A stretch of DNA of 64,000 nt from Narthecium ossifragum. Taxonomy: Eukaryota; Streptophyta; Magnoliopsida; Dioscoreales; Nartheciaceae. Within the stretch, counting starts at the first letter, position 1. Each line of letters opens with the position of its first letter. Where the stretch lies: contig OY986973.1 in assembly GCA_963920575.1 (NCBI GenBank), positions 682,001 to 746,000 of the forward strand, read 5' to 3'. Below are positions 50,072-61,276 of the stretch, piece after piece. Made by a program: the position numbers and the translations under genes. The notes under the pieces were generated by a model. The model did no database searches, was not told the origin of the DNA, and worked only from the letters and a program-made list of their open reading frames with translations.

Positions 50072-50399
50072 AGATACCACGAAAAAATAGAAAAAATTTC
50101 GAGGCGAGCGTAACCCTAACCCTGGAATTTTCATAAAAGATTAGGGCTTTAAAAGCCACGGATCACTGTAAGGAGTGGGACAGCAGTCCATTGCCATCGA
50201 TCTGCGATCCGATGGAATGGAAAGTAATCGATCCATCACTCCGCATTCAAAGCATACAAGGAAACTTTTCCACAAAATAAAACAAGAAGGAAAATATAGC
50301 ACTACGAGAGCAGAGAAAACCCTAATTAGAACTCGGGAAGACGAAACCCTTGGGAGCAGCCGGCGACGCGATCAAACTTATAGAGGACCTCTGGAAGAG

Positions 50400-50490
50400 A
50401 AAACCTAAACCCTAGAGTTTGCATTGGGCTTAATACCTTGGGCCAGTCTAAGCCCCAGTCTAGGCCCAACCAATATGGGCCGACCACAGA
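50400..50490 (-). promoter_or_regulatory. Site II / telo-box promoter of the snoRNA cluster
   Basis: Within 90 bp, TGGGCC-type motifs occur at 50427-50432, 50450-50456, 50463-50468 and 50477-50482, followed on the minus strand by the telo-box AAACCCTAG (50406-50415). Another telo-box (AACCCTAACCC) lies at 50111-50121. This combination is characteristic of plant snoRNA and ribosomal-protein promoters. The snoRNAs start about 330 bp downstream on the minus strand. Confidence 0.55.
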
Positions 50491-51106
50491 AAAAGCAAAG
50501 CATAATCCTGCGTCATTTCTCAATTGCAAATTTCGGAGGTTGCAGGTGTTTTATAATAATTTCCAAAATTTAAGGTGGTCGGCTACCTTAAATAATGTTG
50601 TCTTTGTTATTATTATTATTATTATGATTTCTGGAGGACGGCAGCCGGCACAGGTAAATTAATTAGTGTCATATGCGTAGGTATATATATATGGGTCCAA
50701 GGTTTTACGTACAAGTCATTGCAACGTTAGGTGCTTAACGATATTTTCATTTATATTTGTAATATAAATACCGAATATCATTCATCCATGCTATGGAGGC
50801 CATTGGGGATTTTATATATTGATAGCTAGACTAAGACCCTCTCTCTCTCTTTTGTCTTCTTCTTCTTGTTGTTCCTATATATATATATATATATTTAAAA
50901 CCTGGCCTCTTAACTCTTCTAAACAAGTGCAAGTGCGTACGTAACATCAAGCGGCCATTTCATATATATAATATATATAGTTGCGCGCAGATCGATGATC
51001 TAACCTTCGTCACTCCCCCGTAACTAGATCTCTTTCTTTTCTTTATAAACTCACATAACATGTTCAAAACGATGATCTAACCGTTGTGATCCTAAACTCA
51101 CATAAC
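50491..51106. other. Divergent spacer, upstream of the small-protein gene
   Basis: Contains (TTA)n near 50609-50623 and TA runs at 50874-50896. A TATAAA at 51045-51050 lies 57 bp ahead of the next start codon. The phrases GATGATCTAACC and AAACTCACATAACATG each occur twice between 50993 and 51109, a local duplication just upstream of the ATG. Confidence 0.4.
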
Positions 51107-51619
51107 ATGGCCATGGCCAAAACGATGGGCTCCCACAGGAGGTCCAATTCCCTGGGAAGTGCACGCTTCTCGCTGAAGCAGCAGCCGGAGAAGAAGGTGA
51201 TCAGGACTCCTCCTCCCCAGGAAGATGACAGCCCACCGCCACCAATCAAACTCCGCCCACCGCCATGTCGGATGCCGAGCCCAGGGCAGTCATCTTCAGG
51301 TGGTCATGTCATCCACCTCCCGCTGCCGCCGTGCACGTTCCCGCCGCCGCCGCGGCTAAACAGAAGATCTTCCAGCGTCGGAAGAGCAGCGTACGAAGCT
51401 GGAGACGACCCGTTCCTCGCGGCGTTTATAGAGTGCACCAAGAGTACTGGCCGGAGGAGATCAGGTAGCGGAGATGGTGGCGGCGGCGGCCTTAGAGGGC
51501 TATGGAAGGAGGGGTTTGGAATGATCTCTTGCAAGAGGATGCATGGTTGTGCTGTTAGGGAAGATGGCATGGTCAGCTTGCGACACTATATATCCTGTAG
51601 TTCCACCGCTATCCGCTAG
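51107..51619 (+). CDS. Small proline-rich protein of unknown function, paralog 1
   Basis: A 170-residue single-exon protein. I do not recognise a named family. It shares four blocks, in the same order, with the gene at 53455-54105: PIKLRPPPCR (46-55), LPLPP (71-75), DPFLAAFIECTKS (101-113) and GLWKEGFGMISCK (131-143). Between them are Pro-rich, Ser/Arg-rich and Gly-rich linkers. There is no signal peptide or membrane segment. Three in-frame Met codons lie at the start (positions 1, 3 and 7); the first is used. Conservation of blocks against diverged linkers argues that it is a real protein under selection. Function and location are unknown; the motif block before the C-terminal Cys could be an interaction or modification site. 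Confidence 0.75.
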   Translation: MAMAKTMGSHRRSNSLGSARFSLKQQPEKKVIRTPPPQEDDSPPPPIKLRPPPCRMPSPGQSSSGGHVIHLPLPPCTFPPPPRLNRRSSSVGRAAYEAGDDPFLAAFIECTKSTGRRRSGSGDGGGGGLRGLWKEGFGMISCKRMHGCAVREDGMVSLRHYISCSSTAIR

Positions 51620-53454
51620 TACTACACAGAGACACTACGTCCAGAAGATAGATAATATTCACAAGATCATGTAGAATATTAATATTGAAGAAGAAGAAGG
51701 TTGAGGATATATATATATATACACACATATATATATATCCTTCATGATTTCTTAGTTACTCTTTTGTGTGCCAAGAAAATTAATCTCGATTGTATTGTTT
51801 CAATATTTTGTCACGAAAAAATATTTTCATCAAAACACACTAGTTTACAGACATGTTGTTTGAAACTTTGAGTGGTAATTGTCAATAATACCATTCAAAA
51901 CGGTCTCAGTCATCACCGGTATCAATTGGCTTTAATAGCTCAATAACTAATTAATTTAGTTTTCCTTTCTATATATATATCCTTCTCGGAATAAAGTAGC
52001 AGTAAATATATGTCCCAAAGTTATACGGTCTTTGGCCTGCAACTAAACACTTTCATACATTATTATCTAACTGGTTGATAGAGGTGATTTATGTAATTTT
52101 TATACCCTATGTGCTGAAACTTAGGATATGAGGGTTTATATTGACGGCCGTCATTGTATTATGTAATTTACTTCTTTGCCTTTGTGATATTGAAACTCCA
52201 ACGACTCCGTGATGTAGTCATGTTGTAGGGTGAATCACGTAAATTCGCGTGTCTCTATTTTTTATTTATTTGCTTCTTGTTCCTAGATAATCCTAATAGA
52301 TTGCACCTCATTCCAATCATTAGAAAAATAACTTTACTTCAGCTGATCCAATCGAGTCCGGCTGACGGCTATTTCTTCAATTGTGTTTTTAGCTTCGCTA
52401 ATTATTATTATTACTATTATTCTTTGTTAATTAAGCCTGAAGGCTTAAGTTCTTCAAAGACTCGTGGCATATATCATTCCCCGCCGGCATCATTTAGATC
52501 ATCATCGCCCTATATATGCACCAATTTCATATGGAATGCCATGAGGAAATTTCTTAATTAATGTAATAGATTTGGATAATCATATCGAACAATGTAACAT
52601 GACCTGATGCAGTACGTACAATTTGGCACTAATATTTGATTTGCCACATCAAAACTCGATGTAACATGATCAGTTAACACTAATGAGAATTAATTGATTC
52701 TTCATGATATTATACTACCTAGCTAGAGTATAGTTTTAAAAAAAGAGTTCAACTTAATTCCTCTTCCACGCCAGAGATATCTATCTTATAAAGAGTCAAA
52801 TGGTTGACAATTTTATAATTAATGATGGAGTCGGCTTCGATTCAAGGGTGCGGAGAACAACCACGCCAGCACATGCACGTAATAGAAAAATCAGACTAGA
52901 GATATGAGAATCCATTGAGAAAGGCAGCATTAAAATGTGTACTACTCTACATTAATGCCATCACTAAAATAGAACTAGTCCAAGTATTGTTCTCATGACC
53001 TGGTCTTTTCATTTGCCTTCTTCTTTTATAAACTTTGCCAACCTCCTATTCCAGCACACCATATCACAGCCTGCAGCATTAAAATGTGGAGGGAAGCACT
53101 GCAGCTCTCTGCTAAAATATAAATATTTTAGGGCAGCAGTCAGCAGAGACAGCAGGGAGCTGATGGAGCGTTTTTTTACCGTTTCCCCGAATCTCATAGC
53201 CTGCAAACAGGGAGGGGATGTGTTTGAGGGAACTGACTCACGCGGGTGCTCTCAACATCCACCACAAATTTATAAATAAATAACTGGATGGGTTTTGGTC
53301 TTGGATGACATTCTATCTCTCTTTCTTCCTTCCTGAGTTCCTCTCCCTAATATATATATAACTAATAACCATAAAACCCAACTGAACAACACGTCGTTTA
53401 ATATATATATAGCACCTCCACCAAAAGGAAATGCCTCGATATCACATGTAGTGC
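51620..53454. other. Spacer between the two small-protein paralogs
   Basis: AT-rich with TA/CA runs at 51707-51740 and a (TTA)n stretch near 52403-52420. No other gene seen. Probable TATA-like runs lie upstream of the second paralog (53349-53362 and 53400-53411). Confidence 0.4.
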
Positions 53455-54105
53455 ATGAGACCTTTCTTTCTTTTTAACCTTTTGAAAGCTGCCCTCCCTC
53501 CCTCTTCCAACTCCTCACGCCTTAACAACGTCCCTTTGAAGAAGAGCTTGCAAGAGATCGATGAGCCCCCACCCACCATATATAGGATAGCTTACACTCT
53601 TCAGAAACAGTCCGGCCCCTTCTCATCCATGGTGATGGTGGTCCCCGAGAAGGATATCCCCCCGGCAACCAAGCCGAAGACGGCGATACCGGTCTTAGAA
53701 GGAGAAGAAGAGGAAGAAAAGGATAGGTTGCCGGCCCCGATCAAGCTGCGGCCACCTCCATGCCGCTCGGAGGGGCCACAGGGCACGGTTCGACGTGTCT
53801 ACTTGCCGCTGCCACCCGGCCCATTGCAGCAGCCTCCTCCTCCTCCGAGAAGGTCCGGCGCTGGCCGACGGAGAGTGGCGGAGGACCCCTTCTTCGCAGC
53901 TTACAAGGAGTGCACGAAGAGTGTCAAGGTTAGCAAGAGTGGCAAGGGAGGTGGTGTTGGTGGTGGGCGGCTGATTGGATTGTGGAAGGGTGGGCTGATG
54001 ATGGGGATCTCTTGCAAGCAGAGCTCTGTTGTTGAGGGTGTCATGGTGAGGATGTCGGTGGTTATCAACTCTCCTGCCAGACGAGAACATGGAAACAGAT
54101 CCTAA
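53455..54105 (+). CDS. Small proline-rich protein of unknown function, paralog 2
   Basis: A 216-residue open frame without introns, in tandem with its paralog 1.8 kb upstream. Shared blocks are PIKLRPPPCR (95-104), LPLPP (117-121), DPFFAAYKECTKS (144-156) and GLWKGGLMMGISCK (175-188). The first 58 residues have no counterpart in the paralog, and a TATATA at 53579-53584 lies between the two candidate starts, so the ATG at 53629 (158 residues, starting MVMVVPEKD) is a serious alternative. A Glu run (83-88) precedes the first block. Function is unknown; no named family is recognised. Confidence 0.7.
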   Translation: MRPFFLFNLLKAALPPSSNSSRLNNVPLKKSLQEIDEPPPTIYRIAYTLQKQSGPFSSMVMVVPEKDIPPATKPKTAIPVLEGEEEEEKDRLPAPIKLRPPPCRSEGPQGTVRRVYLPLPPGPLQQPPPPPRRSGAGRRRVAEDPFFAAYKECTKSVKVSKSGKGGGVGGGRLIGLWKGGLMMGISCKQSSVVEGVMVRMSVVINSPARREHGNRS

Positions 54106-56304
54106 GTTCTGGAGAAGAGATTAATTGAACGCCAATGATCTGTATATATATATGCTGCTCGATCTTGTGCTCGCACGGCGCCATTCATTATTAATCCTTA
54201 ATTAGCTTCTCTATCTATCTATAGTTTTACAATCTTTTTTTTATGGACTACTGTAAGCAAATTGAAAGGGGATGACATGAGATATGAATCCTATCTTGCT
54301 TTTTTGAATCAAGTCTCTTTTTTTTTTGTGATGTATGTAATTGTCTTTGATAAAGACTTTATGCGTCCATGGAAAAATTAACCAAAATACTAATTATTTC
54401 ATATATATAGCATGGTATGAGCAATGTGAGACAAAGATTAGAGTTAAAAATGAGCAATGTGAGACAAGATGCCAGCAATCAGATTAGATGGGGGAGGTGC
54501 TTATATGTCCCACATGTTCCCTATTGCCTCAGATTAGTGCCAACTGAGATATATTTATTAATTCAAGGCCACAGCTAGCTCAATGAGAATATTAGTTTGG
54601 TGTTATCAGGTGATGTATGGATTGGGTCAACTAGCTAGCTGCTTGCTGGATTAAAATAGGTTTTTTTTTTTTTTAAATCCAAAATTTTATCAAGTTGAAG
54701 AAATATGATCTGTAATCTGCTCTCCTTCGCTGTTATTAATTTTTTCATTAATGATGTGTAGGAACCCAATGAAGTATATAGTAAGTTTCCTGTCTTTGAT
54801 TAGATTCAGAATCCTTCCAGCTGTTCTTAAGGATGGTCAATGACTTTTTATTAGCTGAGACAATCTTCAAAACCCTCCTCAAAGACAGAATTTAGCATAG
54901 AAATACTAATTTCGGCACTGAAGAAGCAACATGTTGGAGATCACAAAACTTAATTCTAGCCAAGCGTTTACAACAGAGAATGATCTTAGTTGTCAAATTT
55001 TGTATGCAGGTGTGCTGTCATCTCATCATCTTTGCCACCTAGCTAATTAATTGAAGCTGACTGTATTCTTTGTAGCTATCTTGATTTGGAGATTATAATT
55101 CCATATCATGTTTTAATTTATGTGATGCACTACATGATTGGATCTCACATCTCGCTTGTCCATTTCTATTGTGTAAATAAATTCTTTCAAACAGTAAAGC
55201 TCATCAAAAACCTTTTGAAGTAAACTGAATGAGGACCATAGCTCTTTCTGAAAAGATAAACAAATTCTTCTCCTCAAACGTAGCAGAGTGAATTTCCATG
55301 GAAGTCAGACGCCACTTCCACGATGCCTTGTTCTCCGCGATAACGAGGCCAATGCCCAATGCCGTACGCGATTTCCTCTAATTCCAATGATAGAGAACTT
55401 ATGATTAATTTCTCAAAGTTCAAGTCATTGAGAATCTTGAACTATGAAGTAAGGTTTGGGCCTCTGTTTCCAAAGAACAATTCTCTGTGAAATTAACTCC
55501 TTTAAGCACAAGAAACATTTGAATCCAGTAGATGGTTTTTAAGTCTGAATCTATCTAGAAGGAATCGCCAAAATTACGAATCCAGTAGATGATTATTAGT
55601 ATCATTTTGCACTGTTCACTGTTCTTAACTTTGCCATTTGAATGATGCCTTTAATATGCTTAGGAATCCACTGGTTTGCAAACCAGAAAGAAGGCTTGGT
55701 TGATGGCCTTCTATAAACCTTCATGTGATGAATCTTTTAGGAAAAATACAGCAAAAAAGACAGAAAGCTTGTGGCTAAACAGAAAGAACAAAGACTAAAT
55801 TTTTGGATTCATTTCAATACAGGTCATCAAGACAAGACAACCATAAGATATGTAATCATCATGCACATGGTTTTGGAGTACGGCGAAACAGTGACATAAA
55901 TTGATTGTTTACCTGCCCACAAATCCCCTCCTGCAACTACATGAAGAATCCTATGATCCAACTATTCATATCTACTTTTGACTTTTAACTTTAGGCATTC
56001 TATAAAAAAAACATCAAGCAGTAAACAATAATACAACTTAAAGACATCAATGTGAGAAGAATATGTTATTGTCCTCTGCCATCTCTAACTGATCAAGGTT
56101 GTTTGTGTTCAAAGATTAGCAAAAATCTCTTCTCAGAAACTAGGAAAAAAGAGTTGAATGACTAGAAGAGATGTTCTTCTTGTTCCTCTTGTTTTACCCT
56201 TTCAGATTCTCCTAGGCAGCAATCAAAGTCAGAGAAGAAAAGAATTATATAAAGTGTCTGAAACACTAACTTTGATATTATAGCAGTTACAGGCATTGGA
56301 AACT
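54106..56304. other. Intergenic, nothing recognised
   Basis: AT-rich, with poly-T runs near 54661-54674. No coding exon or structured RNA seen. Confidence 0.4.
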
Positions 56305-57309
56305 TTATAATGTACAATGGAGCTCTAGCATGTCCAGGACTGCCTCTTCTCTAATTTCTTCAAGGATGGCATCTTGCATTTCCATACCAATCTCTCTCAT
56401 CTCAACCTGCCAATGGCCCCAATCGTCACTAGAGTTTGAGCCCAAAGAACAATAGGAATCTTGAATACATCCATCAACTTTCTTCTGACAATCTGAAAGA
56501 AGTTGTGTGGATTGTTCCAGCTCCCTCTGTTCTTTGGCATACTGATGAAAAGAGTAGGCAACTTCAGAAGCTCTTCAAAACCCTCTGAACCATCTGTGGA
56601 GGAATCAAGGCTCGAGGTTGATGGGTTCTCTTCCTCAGCTACATTTACATCAAATACAAGCAATGAAAATAATATTAGTGAATCTATCACCATAGCAGCA
56701 AACAAACAAGATTCATTTGAAGCCATGAATAATTGATCACTTACTGTGACTCTGAATTGGAGAACCCTCATTAGAATGCAGTTCTAGCACTGACACAGGG
56801 CTATGCTGACTGGAGTTCTCCATGCATTTCCATTCAGGTTCTCCTTCTCCATCCAAGTCTCCTACGCCAATGTCGCGAGCGTAGGCAAACCGATCACGTT
56901 TACCGTCGCGGAACTTGTTCCTTGAATTAGAAAAGCAGTCAAGAAAGCTCAATCGCCCATCTTCATGACCTCTGGTGTCCCAATTCAGAGCTCTCTGGAA
57001 CCTTCTCGCGGAAAAAAGCTTCGAAAGTATGCATCTCAGCATCCCCCCTCTCTTCTTGAAGCCATGACTGCCCAGCCTCAGCAGTCTCCTGCATGCATTG
57101 CTAGGCCAGCACAGAGAGGCATCATGGTGGATCCTCTTTGAATACCCTTTCTCCAGAAGGTAAACATCCAGGAGGAATGGCTCTTGCTGCTCTTCTAACA
57201 GCTCGAACAGTCGTCTTCCCCGGCGCAATGGCTTGCAGAGAGAAGTCATTGGCCTTTCAACATCAAAGAACCTAAGAGAGCTGAGTTTGATGACTAAAGG
57301 GAAGAGCAT
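56305..57309 (-). CDS. Unrecognised plant protein, two exons, frame uncertain
   Basis: Exon 1 (56745-57309) encodes 188 residues from MLFPLVIKLSS, with EEQQEPFLLDVYLLEKGYSKR, a basic region around CRRLLRLGSHGFKKRGG, and an acidic tail HSPVSVLELHSNEGSP. It ends in a clean GTAAGT donor (phase 1). The C-terminal part, read to the stop at 56305, has YAKEQRELEQSTQLLSDCQ, then a SSDDWGHWQVEM segment and a helical end ILEEIREEAVLDMLEL. Two models exist. The strong acceptor at 56638/56639 leads into EEENPSTSSLDSSTDG but loses frame near 56567-56582. A weaker acceptor (AAGAG|CTTCT, exon from 56570) keeps frame. The C-terminus loosely resembles DUF4378-type plant proteins; I do not rely on this. Confidence 0.6.
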
Positions 57310-57661
57310 AGGTGGTTTTAATGAGAGAGATAAGGGTTAGAGAGAGAGAGAGAGATAGAGAACTACAGTAAGCACCTCATCATCTACAGTAGCACTCTAG
57401 ATTGAAATAGAAACACAAGACTCCTTTGGAATTGTGAATATGCCAGTGTAGAAAAAATGCAGGCAAACCTCCACTCTTGCAAGCTAAATCATATCAAGAG
57501 GTAAAAAGCCATCAACTTTTTCCCCATCTTCTAATAAAAGGCCTGGAAGTGGAAGGTGCTTTGAATCAGACCAAGAACACACAGTCATGCCTCCCCACAT
57601 TTGACTATATATTGCTCATCCAGATGAACTGAGAGATTGGTGTCTCATCATCCTCAAAAAT
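57310..57661. other. Proximal promoter of the 56305-57309 gene
   Basis: About 350 bp remain between the start codon and the copia insertion, including a GA-rich run near 57335-57355 (likely leader). The former upstream continuation lies to the right of 63298. Confidence 0.45.
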
Positions 57662-58434
57662 TGTTAGGATTAAGCCCAAGTAGATCGTCAATTGATAGGT
57701 GGTTTGGATGAAAAACAAGTGACAAACGAATATGAGAAGAAAACGAAGAAGAGAAGAAATCAATGACACACGGATTTAACGTGGAAAAACCCTTCAAAAT
57801 AGAAGGTAAAAAACCACGGGCGGAGAGGAGGAATCCACTATGAACAATCAACAAAAGTACAGCCAAGTTCTTCGTCTCTGCTTTCTTCAGGAAAGAGAAA
57901 ACAGAGCCCTTACAAAACCTCTCTCTAGAAAGATGAAGAATAATGACCTTAACCCTAATCTTATGATCTAGGGCTTATATATATAGACCACTACGATCCA
58001 ATAAAATCTTAATGGGTTTATTCTAAAACAAACATAATAAAACCCGTTAAGTATAGTTGCCTAAAATAAAAGGTCTTCAGCATCGGGCGTCCACGGTCGA
58101 CTGTCAACTTGTCACGATCGACCGTCGTGCTTCCACGGTCGACCGTCAAGTTCCTACGGTCGACCATCATACTTGAACGGTCCATTGGCACGAATCCATC
58201 ATACGCCCGCGGTCGATCCTTGCATCGACCGTGGGAAGTGATTTTCTTGACAGAGACGGACGGTCGATGTCACGGTCGATGTGGCGGTCGACCGTGACAA
58301 TCTTGAGCAAGACGGTTGATGCTGCGGACGATGCTCCGATCGTCCGTGACAATCCGCGGTCGACCGTCAAGAGCCCACGGTCGACCGTGGTCTTCAGATT
58401 CTGCTGAGAAGGAGTTTTTGAGACAAACTCAACA
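57662..58434 (-). repeat. 3' LTR of the copia element
   Basis: 773 bp, TGTTAGG...CTCAACA in plus orientation. It carries a cluster of ACGGTCGACCGT palindromes at 58090-58390 and a 12-bp direct duplication (CACGGTCGATGT region near 58265-58285) missing from the other LTR. Confidence 0.9.
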
Positions 58435-58517
58435 AATCTCCACCTGGCTCAAAAACTTTGATTTCAACATACTAGTGGCACATACCCCCTCTCCTCCAAA
58501 ATGCCCCGAAGGGCAAC

Positions 58518-59720
58518 TCAATTGCTTCGAACTCCAATCAAGTCCAAGCAATGCTTGAACTTGACAACAGGAACTGACTTTGTCAGCATGTCAGCAGCAT
58601 TATCTTCAGTACCAATTTTCTTGACACAGAGATCACCTCTTTCAACAAGATCTCGAACAAAATGATACCGAACATCTATATGCTTCGTTCTCTCATGGTA
58701 CATTTGATCTTTAGTCAAATGAATTGCACTTTGACTATCACATAGAATTGTCCCATCACATGAAAACGAACTAATTTCACTTAATATGCCCTTAAGCCAG
58801 ATTGATTCCTTTGAAGCTTCAGTAATGGCCATGTATTCAGCTTCAGTCGTAGACAAAGCAACTGTGGATTGTAAAATTGAGCGCCAACTGATGGCACATC
58901 CACCAAGAGTAAAAACATAGCCAGTAAGGGACCTTCTTCGATCTAGGTCACCAGCATAGTCAGAATCTACATAGCCCATAACACTGCTTCCTGTTTTCCC
59001 AAAAACCAAACATGTAGAAGAAGTACCCTTCAAGTATCTTAAAATCCATTTCACTGCCTGCCAGTGAGCCTTTCCAGGATTTGCCATGTATCTGCTCACA
59101 ACACTAACAGCATGGGCAATGTCAGGACGAGTACATACCATAGCATACATGATGCTACCAACTGCATTGGAATAAGGAACACGAGACATGTACTTAATCT
59201 CATCATCAGTTTTAGGAGACATATCTGCTGAAAGCCTAAAATGAGGAGCAAAAGGGGTACTAACAGGTTTGGCATCGAGCATGCCAAAACGATCAAGGAC
59301 TTTCTCAACAAACCCCTTTTGAGTCAAAAACAGTTTTCCAGCTTTACGTTCTCTTTTAATCTCCATACCAAGAATTTTCTTGGCAGCTCCTAAGTCCATC
59401 ATCTCAAATTCACGATTTAGAGCATCCTTCAACTGATCAACCTCAAACATATCCCTTGCAGCAATGAGCATATCATCCACATAGAGTAACAAATATATGA
59501 ATGATTCATCAGGAAGCTTTCTAAAATATACACAACTGTCATACTTGCTTCTAGAGTATTCATGGTGCAACATAAAAGAGTCAAAACATTTGTACCATTG
59601 TCTAGGAGACTGCTTCAATCCATACAAGGACTTCTTAAGCAAACAAACATGATCTTCTTTTCCTTCAACTGCAAAAACCCTCTGGTTGATGCATATAGAT
59701 GGTCTCATCAAGTTCTTCAT
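58518..59720 (-). pseudogene. copia reverse transcriptase / RNase H segment
   Basis: About 390 residues of the pol C-terminal part: [15 protein letters not shown], the catalytic YVDDM (after FIYLLL), the long conserved [10 protein letters not shown] and [14 protein letters not shown] blocks, and RNase H with [20 protein letters not shown] and CDSQSA. The 5' end is out of frame with the preceding segment by one base near 59680-59720. Catalytic residues are retained in this part. Confidence 0.85.
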
Positions 59721-61276
59721 TTAAGAAGGCAGTCTTAACATCAAGTTGCTCTAACTCATAATCTTTTATAGCAACAAGACCAAGCAAGATGCGAATAGAG
59801 CTATGTTTCACAACAGGAGAAAAAATGTCATTGTAGTCAATACCTTCAATTTGACTGTAGCCCTTTGCAACTAATCTTGCTTTGTACTTAGCATCCTCAA
59901 CACCAGGGATGCCTTCCTTCCTCTTGAAAACCTACTTGCATCCAACAATTTTCTTCTTGCTAAAAGGTTTTACAAAAATCCATGTTTGATTTTTATGAAG
60001 AGACTCCATCTCTTCATTCATAGCAACCAGCCAAGAACCTGAATCACTAGTTGAAATAGCATCTGAATAGGATGTAGGTTCATGAAAATAATCGGTTTCT
60101 AGTCCAGCAGACAAAGCATAAGCAACCAAATTATTCTCTGCATATCTCTGAGGTGGTCTAATATCTCTTCTTGGTCTATCTCTTGCAATGGAATAGATAT
60201 CAGAATGAGTAGCCTCTTCTTCTTCATCATCTGAACCAGTCTGAGTTGGAGGTGCTTGCACTGAAGAAGAAACTTCCTGAGAAATAATAGGAGTAAGCTC
60301 CACTTGCACCCCAACTGGTGAATTTTCTGAGCCTTTTGAAACAAGAGGAGTAGCACAATTATTTTTCGGATGAAGCATAGCCGATTCATCAAAAGTCCAT
60401 GAACTTAGAAGATTCAGGACACCATAATCTGTAACCTTTTACTCCATCAATGTATCCTAAGAAGATGCACTTCTTAGCCCTAGGAGCCAACTTTCCTTCA
60501 TTCACATGACAATATGCTGGACAACCAAAAATCTTCAAATGAGAATAAGTAGGAGAATTTCCTGACCATACCTCCTGTGGAGTCTTAAACTCGATGGAAG
60601 CAGCTGGAGATCGGTTCACTAGATGACAAGCTGTAAGCACAGCTTCAGCCCAGAAAAATTTCTCCAAACCAGCATTAAAGAGCATAGATCGTGCTCTCTC
60701 AAGAAGTGTCCTATTCATCCGTTCTGCAACTCCATTATGTTGTGGAGTACCAGGGACAGTAAGATGCCTTTGAATACCTTCATCTCTGCAAAAGTTGTTA
60801 AACTCTCCACTGCAGAACTCTAGGCCATTATCTGTCCTCAACCTCTTAACTTTTCTCTCTGTATGCTTTTCTATCAACAACTTCCATTGCTTGAACTTCT
60901 CAAAAATATCACTTTTCTACTTGAGAAAATAAACCCAGACTTTCCTTGAAAAATCATCAATAAAGGTAAGCATATACCTAGCTCCACCTTTTGATGGAAC
61001 TTGAGAAGGGCCCCAAAGGTCAGAGTGAATATAATCCAAAGTAGCTTTGGTTCTGTGAATTCCACCACTGAAACTAACTCTCTTTTGCTTGCCAAGAACA
61101 CAGTGTTCACAAAAATCCACCTTTCCAGTACTCTGGCCACATAGTAAACCTCTCTTGCTCAAGAGAGACATATCCTTCTCACTCATGTGTCCTAACCGCA
61201 TATGCCATAGCTTAGTTACTTCAGAATCTGATAAAGAGGAGGAAGTAACAGCTACAGAGCCTGTGATAGTAGTACC
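59721..61276 (-). pseudogene. copia GAG-pre-integrase / integrase segment, interrupted
   Basis: Contains the zinc-binding part ([13 protein letters not shown] and CEHCVLGK), the integrase core ([44 protein letters not shown]) and KTPQEVWSG followed by FGCPAY. The DDE pattern is visible. A TAG stop after WVYFLK (60917), a frameshift near 60390 and a stop near 59932 break the reading frame. Confidence 0.82.
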
